From: Fredinandcohnia humi
GTDB taxonomy: Bacteria; Bacillota; Bacilli; Bacillales; Bacillaceae_L
NCBI RefSeq assembly: GCF_001439915.1
Contig: NZ_LMBW01000008.1
Location: 148,735-212,734 of the forward strand
DNA: 64,000 nucleotides
Direction: 5' to 3'
Shown: one piece after another, positions 34,862-43,456 of the stretch
How the letters are laid out: each line of letters starts with the position of its first letter
Numbering within the stretch: position 1 is the first letter of the stretch
Notes under the pieces: model-generated
Told to the model about the DNA's origin: nothing
Databases searched by the model: none
What the model saw: the letters and a program-made list of their open reading frames with translations, nothing else
Program-made: the position numbers and the translations under genes

Positions 34862-35563
34862 CTATATCACATAAGTGAAACAATCATTTCTATAAATGAT
34901 CTTTGAATATTCAAGCATCGTACCTGTCTTCTTATCTGCACATCCAGATTCAACAAGCAAAAGTGGTACTAAGCTTGGACATTTTAATATCTCCCGCTCC
35001 CGTTCATTTGGAAACATAACACTTAATTGACTCCTACATGGCTCGAACTCTGAATAGCCCTGTTGGTGATAATAATTAAAAATAGAGGTGATTCCACTTC
35101 CATCCCGATTAATATTTTCAAACACGGATTGGGCCAAGTAGGAAGTGTGAACCGCAATCGGGCAATCTTCAACAATTCTCAACCTGCTAATCTTATATAC
35201 CGAATCTCCATTGCAAACTTGTAAAGCGTGATAAATGGAGGAATCGTATTCTATTTTTTCGCATGAAAGATTAATTGTATTATAATCATATTTCAGCTCT
35301 CTCATTTTTTCGCTAAAGCTTACATCTCCAGTTAAAATAAGTGGAATTTGCAGCTTTTGATTTTGAACATAGCTTCCTTTTCCTTGCTTTGAAAAAATAT
35401 AACCAAGCTCCTGCAAGCGTTCATATGCCTTTCGGACAACCATTCTTGGCACTTTATACTGGTCTGCTAGCTCATTCTCTGACGGAAGCTTGTCATTTGG
35501 CTTATATAACCCCTGACGAATATCTAAAATCAGTTTGTCAACCAGTACTGTTTTTTCAAACAT
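34862..35563 (-). CDS. phnF: GntR/HutC-family regulator of the phn locus (PhnF-like, UTRA domain)
   Basis: 233 residues. An N-terminal winged helix (LPSENELADQYKVPRMVVRK, residues 25-44) and a C-terminal UTRA ligand-binding domain (YKISRLRIVEDCPIAVHTSY and LLLVESGCADKKTGTMLEYS). By position it is the repressor or activator of phnG and following genes; in mycobacteria PhnF represses phosphonate uptake genes. It is separated from phnG by a terminator. AAAGGAG precedes the ATG. Confidence 0.88.
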   Translation of the reverse strand: MFEKTVLVDKLILDIRQGLYKPNDKLPSENELADQYKVPRMVVRKAYERLQELGYIFSKQGKGSYVQNQKLQIPLILTGDVSFSEKMRELKYDYNTINLSCEKIEYDSSIYHALQVCNGDSVYKISRLRIVEDCPIAVHTSYLAQSVFENINRDGSGITSIFNYYHQQGYSEFEPCRSQLSVMFPNEREREILKCPSLVPLLLVESGCADKKTGTMLEYSKIIYRNDCFTYVI

Positions 35564-35625
35564 CTAGATTGCTCCTTTCAAAACCAAGAAATCTAGTTTA
35601 GAACTCCTTAGTATGAATTAAACGA

Positions 35626-36498
35626 TTAAGACTGCACCTCGGGTGTTACACCTTGCTTTTTTAAGCGCAATATATCAACAAGCGTTTCAGCACCCGGGCT
35701 TTTGCTTCCGAGTCGTACTCGCTTTTCCCCGTATGCCCCGTGAAAATCAGATCCACCAGTTTTGATAAGGTTATATGTGTCAGCAAGCATTTTTGCCCTT
35801 TCCTCGTGCTCTTCATGATGAAGCGGATGCCAAACCTCGATCCCCTGTAACCCCGCTTCAACTAATTCTGGCACCATTTCAAAATTTCCATATTGACCAG
35901 GATGAGCGAGAACAGGCACTCCTCCTGCATCACGAATAATTTGTATCGCCACTTTGGCATCGATATATTTCATCGGAATAAAAGCGATACCTGGTTCCTC
36001 TCCACTTTGCCCACGATTAAAAAGCTTCTTATAAAGGTCGCCGTATATGGAGTCGGTATAGTTCGCTTCAATTAAAGCTTGCATGATATGCTGCTTGAAC
36101 ACACCTGTACCTCCCTGAGCAATTTCCAAGCAGCGTTCCCATGTAATATCATAGCCAGCATCAATAATGCGCTCGACCATTTCCTTCGAAGCCATATGTC
36201 GTTGAATGATTAACGGTTGACAAATGAACTCGATGGCTTCATGACCTGGTTCAATATAATATCCCAATATGTGCACACGTCTGCCACGTTCGAAATCATA
36301 GCCTGAAACCTCAATACCTGGAATAATTTCGATTCCATTGCTTTTACCAACCTCAATTGCATGCTGTAGTCCTAGAGTTGTATCATGATTTGTAATGGCT
36401 AAATGTGTAACATCTTCCTGAATTGCTAATGAAATGACTTCCTCAATAGAGAGTGGACAATCGGAAATATTCGTATGACAATGAAGTTCTACCTTCAT
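35626..36498 (-). CDS. PHP-domain phosphoesterase linked to the C-P lyase locus
   Basis: 290 residues. Metal-binding signatures of the PHP fold: LHCHTNISDC (residues 5-14), LAITNHDTT (33-41), GIEIIPGIEVSG (56-67), PVLAHPGQY and GGSDFHGAYG near the C-terminus. Relatives hydrolyse nucleoside bisphosphates; one from Eggerthella, found in a phn operon, opens ribose cyclic phosphate, the product of PhnJ, hydrolysing both ester bonds. Since no phnP is present here, the same step is the likely role. It lies directly upstream of the regulator gene, same strand, 62 bases away. Confidence 0.85.
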   Translation of the reverse strand: MKVELHCHTNISDCPLSIEEVISLAIQEDVTHLAITNHDTTLGLQHAIEVGKSNGIEIIPGIEVSGYDFERGRRVHILGYYIEPGHEAIEFICQPLIIQRHMASKEMVERIIDAGYDITWERCLEIAQGGTGVFKQHIMQALIEANYTDSIYGDLYKKLFNRGQSGEEPGIAFIPMKYIDAKVAIQIIRDAGGVPVLAHPGQYGNFEMVPELVEAGLQGIEVWHPLHHEEHEERAKMLADTYNLIKTGGSDFHGAYGEKRVRLGSKSPGAETLVDILRLKKQGVTPEVQS

Positions 36499-36603
36499 CT
36501 TATTCCCTCCTTACGCTTTTCTTTAGAATAACTTGATACCATGTTAAATAGGTTATTAGAATGTAAATTTGTATAAAAGTTAAGTAAACTAACTACAAAA
36601 AAT

Positions 36604-36634
36604 AGCGTTAATCCTTAATGCTTGGATTATCGCT
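36604..36634 (-). terminator. terminator-like hairpin related to the repeated family
   Basis: AGCGATAATCC pairs with GGATTAACGCT (one mismatch), followed by ATTTTTTG on the minus strand. It lies 29 bases past the stop of the isochorismatase remnant. Confidence 0.65.
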
Positions 36635-36662
36635 ACTATTGAAAATCTCCAGTTCAATAATC

Positions 36663-36930
36663 TTAATTAATGAAATGGTTTATTAGTTGCTCTGTTGTCA
36701 ATATTGTTGCAAATTCTTCGTGTAATGTAGCTAGAGATATATTATGAATTGTCGTTGCATCATCATATGTACCACTTTGGTCCTTCATACCGAAGGCTGC
36801 TGTTGCATCAGAAATCAGGTATGTTTCAAAACCCAAGTTCCCACTCATTCTTGTAGTTGTTGATACACAATGAAGTGTGGTCAACCCAGTTATTACAACT
36901 CTAAAACGGATTATTGTAGGAACTGCATTT
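36663..36930 (-). pseudogene. isochorismatase-family hydrolase, C-terminal remnant
   Basis: The last 85 or so codons remain: RVVITGLTTLHCVSTTTRMS (the catalytic cysteine box; many relatives have N rather than L before H-C-V), then GNLGFETYLISDATAAF and a C-terminal helix QLINHFIN. Upstream of about 36930 the frame degrades and the first catalytic residues (Asp and Lys) are absent. Intact members are about 180 residues. No start codon with a binding site exists. Confidence 0.7.
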
Positions 36931-37108
36931 GTTAGAGGATACTAATATTTTCTTTACGATCCTTCGAAAAAAGCAATTAGCTTTCTTTTCTAAGACTTTG
37001 AGACTCATTGGTCTAAATTAAAAAATAGGCCATATGTATTTGTGAGGAAACATTAAATTTTGAAGTTATTTTTCTTCAAAATTACAAAAAGAAAGGTGGA
37101 AAACACTT

Positions 37109-37492
37109 ATGGAAATACCGGTGACAGGTTATATTGTCGAATCAAGTTCAAATCAACACGGCGAACATTCACATGTTTTGTATCTTACCTCATGGGACGG
37201 CAAACCTGTTCATAGACATCATTTCTCGGGAGTAACCTCTTTTAATGCTGGACATGAACATCGATATGCAGGAAGAACTGAACCAGCCCCAACTGGAGTA
37301 CCTCATACACATCATTATTTTACGGTTACTTCCTTCAATGATGGGCATAAACATGAAATTAGAGGAGTCACGGGTCCTGCTATCCCATTGCCTGAAGGAG
37401 GGCATTATCACAAATTTCATGGTGTAACCACTGTTAACGGCTCTCATCCTCATTCACATAAATATAGCGGCAAAACAAGTCCTAGTGATTAA
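37109..37492 (+). CDS. ymaF: YmaF-family histidine-rich protein
   Basis: 127 residues with about 19 histidines. Three or four related units of about 25 residues have the form H-H-F-x-G-V-T-S-F-N-x-G-H-x-H-x-Y-x-G-x-T (for example VTSFNAGHEHRYAGRTEP, VTSFNDGHKHEIRGVTGP, VTTVNGSHPHSHKYSGKT). This is the YmaF pattern of spore-forming Bacillus; function unknown, metal binding is plausible from composition. No signal peptide. AAAGGTGG precedes the ATG; a strong terminator follows. Confidence 0.85.
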   Translation: MEIPVTGYIVESSSNQHGEHSHVLYLTSWDGKPVHRHHFSGVTSFNAGHEHRYAGRTEPAPTGVPHTHHYFTVTSFNDGHKHEIRGVTGPAIPLPEGGHYHKFHGVTTVNGSHPHSHKYSGKTSPSD

Positions 37493-37500
37493 ACAATCTT

Positions 37501-37528
37501 AATGAGCCAAACCTGAGTTTGGCTCATT
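37501..37528 (+). terminator. terminator of ymaF
   Basis: AATGAGCCAAAC / GTTTGGCTCATT, a 12-bp perfect stem with a 4-base loop, followed by CTAAGTTTT on the plus strand, 8 bases after the stop. Confidence 0.8.
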
Positions 37529-37621
37529 CTAAGTTTTATCTTGTTATCGCTTGCTCTCCTTTTGTATGCTTCCACTTCATTTGGAACTTTGAAACTTAAA
37601 TTCGTACATCTCCCTCGAATA

Positions 37622-38029
37622 TTACCGCTTGATATTTTTCGTCATTCCTATAGAAAATTTCGTAAATCCTAATTCTTTATAATAGGGCTCCAAACTTTCT
37701 ACACACATAAGTTGGGGTATCACTTTATTTTGCTCACAATATTTGACGATTCGGTTTACTATGTCCTTACCAATTCCTTTGGATTGATAACTTGGCAGAA
37801 CACCCACCCCACATATGATCCCAGTAATAACGCCATCAGAGATGACTCGTCCCATCCCTACTAGTTGTTGCCCATCAAAAGCATAGACTGCATACCAACT
37901 CTGTTTACACATTCTTTCTAAATCATTCGCACTTAATTTTAATGAATTCCATCCTAATGCTTCATATAATTTTATTAATTCCTCAAAATTTTCTGGGGGC
38001 TGTATTGTATAATCGATCTTTTTTTCCAC
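37622..38029 (-). CDS. GNAT N-acetyltransferase
   Basis: 135 residues. LVGMGRVISDGVITGIICGV, the acetyl-CoA loop LPSYQSKGIGKDIVNRIVKY, and the end ESLEPYYKELGFTKFSIGM. The layout resembles the enzyme at 49190-49633 (both end PYY-x-K/E-x-x-G-F/M). Substrate unknown. Confidence 0.85.
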   Translation of the reverse strand: MEKKIDYTIQPPENFEELIKLYEALGWNSLKLSANDLERMCKQSWYAVYAFDGQQLVGMGRVISDGVITGIICGVGVLPSYQSKGIGKDIVNRIVKYCEQNKVIPQLMCVESLEPYYKELGFTKFSIGMTKNIKR

Positions 38030-38067
38030 ATAAGCACCTCCTATTTCGAAACCAAACGTGAACGTTT

Positions 38068-38691
38068 TTACGCTCGAAATTTGAGCATACTTGAAATCCT
38101 GGTTTCTGTTTTATTTTGGATGCGTCTCCAATTTTCCAGATGTTTATAGATACACAGCACCGTTAAGACGAAAGTAATAAGGATTGCATACATTGGGTAA
38201 CCAAATAAAAAGGTAAGAAATACCCAGGTTAGATACATCACAAGGACACCAATTGGAAGGTAATCGCTAATAAGTGAAATAATGATTAGAATTGCAAAAC
38301 CGATTAACCCGACCCTCCAATCGATTGCAAATACAACCCCTATCATTGAAGCTGTCCCTTTTCCTCCATTAAATTTCATTGTAACCGGAAAAATATGACC
38401 GATAATGACAAATGCCCCATTTAAAAAGATGAGAAAATAAAATGTTCGCTCATCAAGGGAATAGCTGCTTAACCAATTTTTCAAAAGTAAAACCGGGGCT
38501 ACACCTTTTCCTATGTCAATTAAGGCTACGGTAATTCCATACTTCCACCCTAAAACAATCGTGGTGTTAGAGGCACCTGCATTCTTAACACCACTTTCCT
38601 TAATGTTAACCCTCTTAAGCTTGCCAACAATGGCTGAACCATGGATGCAACCAAATATATACCCAATGACGATACTGACTATACTTAACAT
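38068..38691 (-). CDS. plsY: acyl-phosphate:glycerol-3-phosphate acyltransferase PlsY
   Basis: 207 residues with five hydrophobic helices. The three PlsY motifs are visible: SGVKNAGASNTTIVLGWK (motif 1), VIGHIFPVTMKFNGGKGTAS (motif 2) and the glycine-rich DYLPIGVLV region (motif 3). It moves the acyl group from acyl phosphate to glycerol-3-phosphate in the plasma membrane, the first step of phospholipid synthesis. Here it follows an LTA-synthase-type gene by 17 bases, so it may be a secondary copy rather than the housekeeping one. Confidence 0.92.
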   Translation of the reverse strand: MLSIVSIVIGYIFGCIHGSAIVGKLKRVNIKESGVKNAGASNTTIVLGWKYGITVALIDIGKGVAPVLLLKNWLSSYSLDERTFYFLIFLNGAFVIIGHIFPVTMKFNGGKGTASMIGVVFAIDWRVGLIGFAILIIISLISDYLPIGVLVMYLTWVFLTFLFGYPMYAILITFVLTVLCIYKHLENWRRIQNKTETRISSMLKFRA

Positions 38692-38708
38692 ACCTCACCT
38701 TTTCTTCA

Positions 38709-40571
38709 TTATTTTTCGTATCCTTCATCGATAAACCTTAATACATCCCCAAAAATGATATTGTCCGATAGTGTTAGTTCTTGTCTTACCACGTCCAAAT
38801 AGGGTTCACATTGCTGAGGGTCTACTGCTTGCCCATCTTGCTTTCCATAACAACTATTATTCTTATATATATAGTTTTCCGAAATAAAACTACCATCTCG
38901 AAAAATAACCGGATGGTCGCTATTTCGTGTAAAAAGATTATGGCCAAATGAATAACGATCATCAATTTTAATTCCAAGAAGATGAAGAAGAGTTGGACGT
39001 ATGTCAATTTCTCCGCCTTGTGTGGCGATGGTTTCTCCTTCTTGTCCAGGAACATGGATAATCAGCGGTATTTGTTGATGTTTTACTTGATTGATAAGAG
39101 TATCCTCTTCATCTAGTAACTCATTCAAACCACCTTCATATTTTTCAGAAATACCATAATGGTCACCAACCAGCACAAACACAGTATCCACGTACATACC
39201 TTCCACCTTTAACTTTTCAAAAAATACTTCAAGCGATTTGTCCAGATAACGAACGGTTGTAACGTAGCGATTCACGACATCCTCGTCAGTATCTGCCGGA
39301 TCAATAAACATATCTTCCTCATCCAATAAGAAAGGAAAATGATTCGTCAAGGTTAGGAATTTCGCATAATACGGCTCAGGTAAGTCCTTTAAATAATCGA
39401 CCGACTGTGTAAAAAATGGGATATCCTTTAATCCATAGTTAACCGAGTTATCTTCCGTTACAGAGTAATTATCCTTTGAAAAAAATTCGTTGTAGCCGAG
39501 TGCTTTGTACATGACATCTCGGTTCCAAAACGTGCTTACATTCCCATGAAAGGTTGCTGCATAATATTGATCATGTTCCTTTAATATATGAGGAAGGCTA
39601 TAATAGGTATTTTCTGGTCTCCTTACAAAAACAGAACCGCTTGCTAATGGATAAAGACTTGTATCAATCATAAATTCTGCATCGGATGTTTTTCCCTGTG
39701 CTGTTTGATCATAAATTTGATTAAAGTAAAAACTTTCTTTAATTAATTCATTTAAAAATGGTGTCACTTCTTCTCCATTAACACTTTGATTGATCACAAA
39801 GTCCTGGGTCGATTCCAAAGTGAATAAGACGATATTTTTACCTTTTGCGATTCCGAATAACTCCGTTCTTTCGTAATCCTTTTGTTGTAAATTCTCCTCC
39901 AATGCAACGGCATCTGCCTCAGTTACAAGTAGTAATTCTAGAGGTGACTTAAGACCTAAACCAATATCATATACATGATAATTTAGCGGACCCAACGATC
40001 TCACCATTTGTTCCCTGTCATAACTTTGCGAAAAAAGATGAACCGATTTTATCAAACCAAAGCAAATGGTCAAAACGACAAGACCGGAAGCAACTGCAAG
40101 ATATTTTCTTTTCGATTGTTTTCGAACGGTAAGGGTGGACTTTGTTTTTAAAAGCAGCCATCCTACGATAAATAAATCAATAAATAAAAAGGGATCCCAC
40201 GGGCTCATCAACTCAATTGTACTGGCACTCAGGCCACCAACATTATTAAACTGAAAAAGAATGGGTATCGTCACAAAATCTATATAGAAACGATAATAGA
40301 GGAGATCCCCATAAAGAACACCAGTCCCAATAAATAACAGTCCAAACAATATCAATCTATTTATTTTTTCACCAAAATAAAAACTAAATCCCATTACGAA
40401 TAAAAGGGATCCAATTGAACTTGTCAGGATTAACACGATATCAAAAAATGATTGAATGCTAAGATTAAAGCCGACAAAACAAACAACCACCGTCTTTAAC
40501 CAAAGAATACTAGTTACGATGAAAGTAAGGTTTATGCCTGTTATATTTTTTAATCGATTTATGTTCAACAT
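38709..40571 (-). CDS. lipoteichoic acid synthase family protein (LtaS-type, alkaline phosphatase fold)
   Basis: 620 residues. Five N-terminal helices (residues 10-185), a linker, then an extracellular sulfatase-like domain. Catalytic Thr295 lies in AQGKTSDAEFM, the metal-ligand Glu in LFTLESTQDF, and later GNVSTFWNRD and VLVGDHYGISEKYEGGL carry the remaining ligands. The enzyme polymerises glycerol phosphate from phosphatidylglycerol outside the membrane; paralogues act as primases or stress forms. The start is the ATG at 40571 after GAGAGGG. Pairing with plsY (17 bases) links lipid supply and LTA, an inference. Confidence 0.9.
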   Translation of the reverse strand: MLNINRLKNITGINLTFIVTSILWLKTVVVCFVGFNLSIQSFFDIVLILTSSIGSLLFVMGFSFYFGEKINRLILFGLLFIGTGVLYGDLLYYRFYIDFVTIPILFQFNNVGGLSASTIELMSPWDPFLFIDLFIVGWLLLKTKSTLTVRKQSKRKYLAVASGLVVLTICFGLIKSVHLFSQSYDREQMVRSLGPLNYHVYDIGLGLKSPLELLLVTEADAVALEENLQQKDYERTELFGIAKGKNIVLFTLESTQDFVINQSVNGEEVTPFLNELIKESFYFNQIYDQTAQGKTSDAEFMIDTSLYPLASGSVFVRRPENTYYSLPHILKEHDQYYAATFHGNVSTFWNRDVMYKALGYNEFFSKDNYSVTEDNSVNYGLKDIPFFTQSVDYLKDLPEPYYAKFLTLTNHFPFLLDEEDMFIDPADTDEDVVNRYVTTVRYLDKSLEVFFEKLKVEGMYVDTVFVLVGDHYGISEKYEGGLNELLDEEDTLINQVKHQQIPLIIHVPGQEGETIATQGGEIDIRPTLLHLLGIKIDDRYSFGHNLFTRNSDHPVIFRDGSFISENYIYKNNSCYGKQDGQAVDPQQCEPYLDVVRQELTLSDNIIFGDVLRFIDEGYEK

Positions 40572-40745
40572 TGAAGTAAGCCCTCTCAAAAAATAATATC
40601 AAAAAACTGGGGTTTTCATTATAATGCTAGCCGTCTCTTTAGCATGAAACCTTTATAGGTTAATACTAACATAATATTCCAAATGTGTGCCAAAAAAATA
40701 AATACTTCACTTTGATCCTTTTTTCATTAACATGTTAACTAAATG

Positions 40746-40775
40746 AGAAAAAGGCTGCTATAGCAACCTTTTTCT
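40746..40775 (-). terminator. terminator of the GerPA-like gene
   Basis: Imperfect stem AGAAAAAGGTTGC / GCAGCCTTTTTCT with T-rich flanks on both strands, 63 bases past the stop of the spore gene at 40838. Confidence 0.75.
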
Positions 40776-40837
40776 ACAACACAAATGCTTGTCAATCCTT
40801 AGACAGTTCTAAGAATATAAAAATGAACCATCATTGG

Positions 40838-41071
40838 TTATTGGTTTGGTGATGATGGATTTTCGATCTGATCTTGATCACTTATATCGGAATCTTGTAC
40901 ATTCGGAATATTCAGGGAATAAGTCGGTGAAAAATCTCCCATTGAAAAATTAGCACCATATAATTTTATGTTAGCAGTATGACTATTTTGAAGTGTTTTC
41001 CCGAAATTAATGTTTGAATTTTGCGTCATTCCGTTTACTTGAAAGTTGAAAATTTTAATTTTATTTAACAT
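40838..41071 (-). CDS. GerPA/GerPF-family spore protein
   Basis: 77 residues. FQVNGMTQNSNINFGKTLQN and SHTANIKLYGANFSMGDFSP match the GerPA/GerPF/GerPD pattern, in which short coat proteins help nutrients reach germination receptors. The C-terminus SDISDQDQIENPSSPNQ has the D-Q-D-Q-I motif of the family. The ATG at 41071 lies 5 bases after GGAGG. It stands alone, not in the six-gene gerP operon, so it is probably a paralogue. Confidence 0.8.
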   Translation of the reverse strand: MLNKIKIFNFQVNGMTQNSNINFGKTLQNSHTANIKLYGANFSMGDFSPTYSLNIPNVQDSDISDQDQIENPSSPNQ

Positions 41072-41193
41072 AAGAGCCTCCAATCAAATAATGAATTTGA
41101 TATAAAGTATGTTAAACAAGCATAATTAGAAAGGGACAATCATGGAATTTAGTATGTTTAGTCTTTAGCTTTGCTTTCGTACTACTAAAAAAA

Positions 41194-41215
41194 GCAGCAT
41201 TCAATAGAATGCCGC
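41194..41215 (-). terminator. terminator of the antiporter gene
   Basis: GCGGCATTC / GAATGCTGC stem (9 bp, one G-U pair, 4-base loop) followed by TTTTTTT on the minus strand, directly at the stop codon. Confidence 0.9.
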
Positions 41216-41216
41216 C

Positions 41217-42383
41217 CTAGCTAATTGATCGTCTAGCTCTTGATTCAACTTTCATATTTGTTGATTTAAAAAATACCTTCATCATCGGAGGCGTAACCAC
41301 CGTTGTTATAATAACAACCACAATCATTGTTGCGTACAAGTCTGGAGTTATTAGATTTGATGCGATTCCCATTGATGCAACAATTAACGCAACCTCTCCA
41401 CGGGAAACCATGGCGGAGCCGATTCCCATAGAACTATTCCAATTAAATCCAGAGAGTTTCGCACCCGCTCCTGCTCCAATAAATTTGGTTAAAATAGCAA
41501 AGATACTAAGTGCAATAATCAAACCTAAGTTATCTAGAATTCCAGTAAATACGGCTGAAATACCAATGTAGGCAAAGAATACCGGAACAAAGATGGAGTA
41601 ACTTATCGATTCAATTTTTTCAAAAACGACATGCTTGAAATTAGTTAAGCCAATCGCGATACCAGCGATATATGCTCCAATAATATTTGCAACGCCCGTA
41701 TACTCAGCTACATATGCATAAACAAAACAAATAATTAATGCGGCTGAAATGACCGCCTCACTTACTGGTAGTTTTGTCAGTTTATTCATTAGCCAAGGAA
41801 CTACTTTCCAAGCAACTAAAATAGCAAATACAAAGAACAATGCCTTCTTAATAACCAATGCTGTTAATGATACATCTCCCCCAGCAAAGCTCATTAAGAA
41901 TGCTAAGATAATCATTACCACAACATCGTCGAGTACGGCCGCTCCAAGGATAGTCGTTCCTTCCGGTGTCTTTAAGTGATTCATTTCTTTAAGAGCCTGA
42001 ACGGAGATACTTACACTTGTCGCGGAAAACATGACGCCCAAAAACCAAGATTGCAAGTTTGATAAATCCATCATGACCCCTGCAAAGTATCCCAAAAATA
42101 ATGGAACAAAAATGCCACCAAAACCTACAAAGGTTGATGATTTACCAGCTTTTTTAAATTCACCCAAGTCCGTTTCTAGACCGGCGATAAACATCAACAA
42201 AATAACACCAATTGTACTAAATGTGGCTAGGGTATCTGTTGCTTCGATTAATCCAAAAACAGATGGCCCTAGTAAGACCCCTACAATGATTTCTCCCAGG
42301 ACAGAAGGTTGACCAAATCTTACGCTTAGTGCACCTGCCAGTTTAGCGGCAATAATAATGAGAGCTAATTGAAGAATAAACAT
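41217..42383 (-). CDS. cation:proton antiporter, CPA2 family (Na+/H+ exchanger domain)
   Basis: 388 residues, about 12 helices with no C-terminal TrkA-N domain. Landmarks: VRFGQPSVLGEIIVGVLLGP (helix 1-2), MFIAGLETDLGEFKKAGKSS, and the ion-site helix ILGAAVLDDVVVMIILAF containing two neighbouring Asp. Such proteins exchange Na+ or K+ for protons at the plasma membrane; close relatives also serve in germination. A strong hairpin with a T run lies in its leader (42429-42472). Confidence 0.88.
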   Translation of the reverse strand: MFILQLALIIIAAKLAGALSVRFGQPSVLGEIIVGVLLGPSVFGLIEATDTLATFSTIGVILLMFIAGLETDLGEFKKAGKSSTFVGFGGIFVPLFLGYFAGVMMDLSNLQSWFLGVMFSATSVSISVQALKEMNHLKTPEGTTILGAAVLDDVVVMIILAFLMSFAGGDVSLTALVIKKALFFVFAILVAWKVVPWLMNKLTKLPVSEAVISAALIICFVYAYVAEYTGVANIIGAYIAGIAIGLTNFKHVVFEKIESISYSIFVPVFFAYIGISAVFTGILDNLGLIIALSIFAILTKFIGAGAGAKLSGFNWNSSMGIGSAMVSRGEVALIVASMGIASNLITPDLYATMIVVVIITTVVTPPMMKVFFKSTNMKVESRARRSIS

Positions 42384-42407
42384 GAAATTCCACCTTTCCT
42401 TTATTTT

Positions 42408-42491
42408 TTATGACCTTAAACGCAAAAAGAGCCTGTTACCAAAGGACATAGATATCCCTTGGTGACAGACTCCTCCAAGTACTTTTTTCAT
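42408..42491 (-). promoter_or_regulatory. leader of the antiporter gene with an intrinsic terminator and an overlapping short frame
   Basis: On the minus strand a long imperfect stem (GAGTCTGTCACCAAGGGAT with its partner at 42429-42449, about 18 bp) is followed by TTTTT at 42428-42424, 40 bases before the antiporter start. The nearest upstream gene ends about 300 bases away, and no gene lies between 42492 and 42773. A 27-codon frame (42491 to 42408, starting MKKVLGGVCHQ) runs through the hairpin. Either a distant terminator for the VOC gene or an attenuator. Confidence 0.5.
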
Positions 42492-42773
42492 ATTAAGTTT
42501 GTATAATAGCATTCTAACATATGTAAGCAGAAAGATAAAGAGGGAAATTTTCGATTTTTCAACTTGTCGTTCCGTTTAGTTTCGAATGCTATTGAATTGC
42601 TTCACACAGTTATAAGCTGGTGAAGTGGAAAATTAAATCTATACTTGTAAAACAAGGATACCACAAATAATTGGAATCCTTGTTATTCTTTGCTAAATAC
42701 CATTTGGTAAAGTCTAAGCAATTCTTTATGGAATTGAAGGATTATACTCTTTCACAAAATGGTGGATCATTTC

Positions 42774-43190
42774 TTAGCCTTGAGGCATTTTGCTCATATC
42801 CATATACACCACGTTCCACCGATGTCCGTCCGGATCGGCAAAAACGCAGCCGTACATCCAGCCACCTTTTTCACCCGGCTTGCTAATTACAGTGCCACCG
42901 GCTCGTTCGGCTTTCAAGGCGAACCCATCAACTTCATCACTGGAGTTTGCACCCAGAGAGAATAACACTTCAGTGCCCTGCCACGAATCCGCAACCGCAT
43001 TACCCGCAAAACCGCGGAACGCGGATTCCGGGAAGAGCATTAAAACAACATGATTATCGCCGACATTCAAACTGAATGAGCCATCTTGACTCACATACTG
43101 CTCATTCAACCGAAAACCGAGTTGGGTATAAAATGCCTTTGCCCGTTCTGGTTCACGTACTGGTAGGTTCAACCATAACTCTCTAGACAT
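42774..43190 (-). CDS. VOC superfamily protein
   Basis: 138 residues from the ATG at 43190 (AGGAGG 9 bases upstream). LWLNLPVREPERAKAFYTQL at the N-terminus and MYGCVFADPDGHRWNVVYMD at the C-terminus mark a glyoxalase/bleomycin-resistance-type fold, of the kind found in lactoylglutathione-lyase-like proteins of many phyla. The base composition looks visibly richer in G and C than that of the flanking genes and codon use differs, which may mean recent transfer. Confidence 0.85.
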   Translation of the reverse strand: MSRELWLNLPVREPERAKAFYTQLGFRLNEQYVSQDGSFSLNVGDNHVVLMLFPESAFRGFAGNAVADSWQGTEVLFSLGANSSDEVDGFALKAERAGGTVISKPGEKGGWMYGCVFADPDGHRWNVVYMDMSKMPQG

Positions 43191-43456
43191 ACCTAATAAC
43201 CTCCTGATATAGAGACAGAGTATCACTCACCCCTATATAAATTCATACATATTATAATCTTTCCTTCTTGTTTGGAGATAATTCCTTCTTCAACTATCCT
43301 CAAATTCTTTAGTACTTAAACATTGTTCAAACCAACAAAAATAAGCAATCCAATTTATATGCTAATTGGACTGCTAAAAGGTTTGTTATTTTATGCTTTT
43401 TACTCTTAAACCGAACCGTTACATAAATGGTATTCGTTTGTATTATTAAATGTAAT

